Below, piece after piece: positions 6,680 to 6,891 of a stretch of DNA of 6,891 nt. Numbering within the stretch: position 1 is the stretch's first letter; each line of letters begins with the position of its first letter. This stretch comes from an uncultured Selenomonadales bacterium (GTDB taxonomy: Bacteria; Bacillota_C; Negativicutes; Selenomonadales; Selenomonadaceae). Below the pieces are notes generated by a model. The model was not told the DNA's origin and made no database searches. It saw only the letters and a program-made list of their open reading frames with translations. The stretch covers positions 1 through 6,891 of the forward strand of contig CAMYWI010000070.1 in the NCBI GenBank assembly GCA_947302675.1. The letters are read 5' to 3'. The position numbers were made by a program, and so were the translations under genes.

Positions 6680-6891
6680 TCATTTGACGAGTTGCGAATC
6701 GTTAACTTTAATGTGGAAAGTCGACGCCGTAAAGTTCTTAAGTTGAATTGAGCCGTCGTCAAATTTTAAAGTGAAGACGTTGTTCTCATAAGAAACCGCG
6801 AAGTCAGGACTGCCGACTTGAAGAGTATCCGTTTCTTCAAAGCCGAAGATAACATCATTGCCGTCGCCCGCTTTGTAAACGAAAGTATCAG
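6680..6891 (-). CDS. C-terminal end of an RTX/hemolysin-type calcium-binding repeat protein, cut off by window edge
   Basis: The frame runs from the right edge to TGA at 6680-6682 and gives the last 69 residues. It opens with DTFVYKAGDGNDVIFGF, which fits the RTX nonapeptide pattern GGxGxDxUx of a calcium-binding beta-roll. Alternating hydrophobic strands follow (VSYENNVFTLKF, SIQLKNF), ending in QLVK. Such tails end large secreted or surface proteins, often exported by type I secretion; no transporter is visible here. The terminator at 6609-6651 follows. The length and N-terminal domains cannot be seen. The repeat class is well supported; toxin, adhesin or enzyme activity cannot be told. Confidence 0.75.
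   Translation of the reverse strand, partial: DTFVYKAGDGNDVIFGFEETDTLQVGSPDFAVSYENNVFTLKFDDGSIQLKNFTASTFHIKVNDSQLVK

Overview
The window looks like a piece of chromosome from a diderm Firmicute, most likely a Negativicute of the Selenomonas type. This is inferred, not proven. It rests on a LeuRS of bacterial Firmicute-like sequence, strong AGGAGG ribosome binding sites with sigma-A extended -10 promoters, a DUF6033-like protein, a DUF3662+FHA protein, and the C-terminus of an RTX (hemolysin-type) beta-roll protein. There are five protein genes, two of them cut by the window edges. No RNA gene, CRISPR array or complete insertion sequence was seen, and no gene-free stretch exceeds 300 bases.

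Layout. Bases 1-2264 (minus strand) hold most of a single-polypeptide MmeI-like (type IIL/IIG) restriction-modification enzyme, running off the left edge. Its reading frame is open but carries an in-frame insertion with two copies of a palindromic repeat just before the SAM-binding motif. A bidirectional intrinsic terminator (2288-2314) lies immediately in front of its ribosome binding site. Bases 2351-3103 (minus) encode a 250-residue DUF6033-like protein with its own strong promoter (TATAAT at 3148-3153). Divergently, 3284-5720 (plus) is leuS, leucyl-tRNA synthetase. It is broken by an apparent 20-base loss at about 4286-4290, which removes the conserved GAVMAVP stretch of the editing domain and shifts the frame. 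A shared bidirectional terminator (5756-5795) separates leuS from a convergent FhaA-like gene (5794-6564, minus). For that gene the first ATG lies inside the promoter -10 box, so a TTG start with a perfect Shine-Dalgarno sequence is preferred. After another terminator (6609-6651) comes the last 69 codons of an RTX-type protein, running off the right edge.

How the genes work together. They do not form one operon or pathway. Terminators bracket most units, so this looks like ordinary chromosome: a housekeeping synthetase and a signalling adaptor next to accessory genes (a restriction-modification enzyme and a secreted-type repeat protein). The restriction-modification gene seems to depend on read-through from the DUF6033 promoter across a terminator, because no good promoter of its own is visible. 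The most notable points are the leuS lesion (real mutation or assembly error), the palindromic repeat embedded in the methyltransferase, and the start-site correction of the FHA gene. I found no convincing multi-gene novel system.
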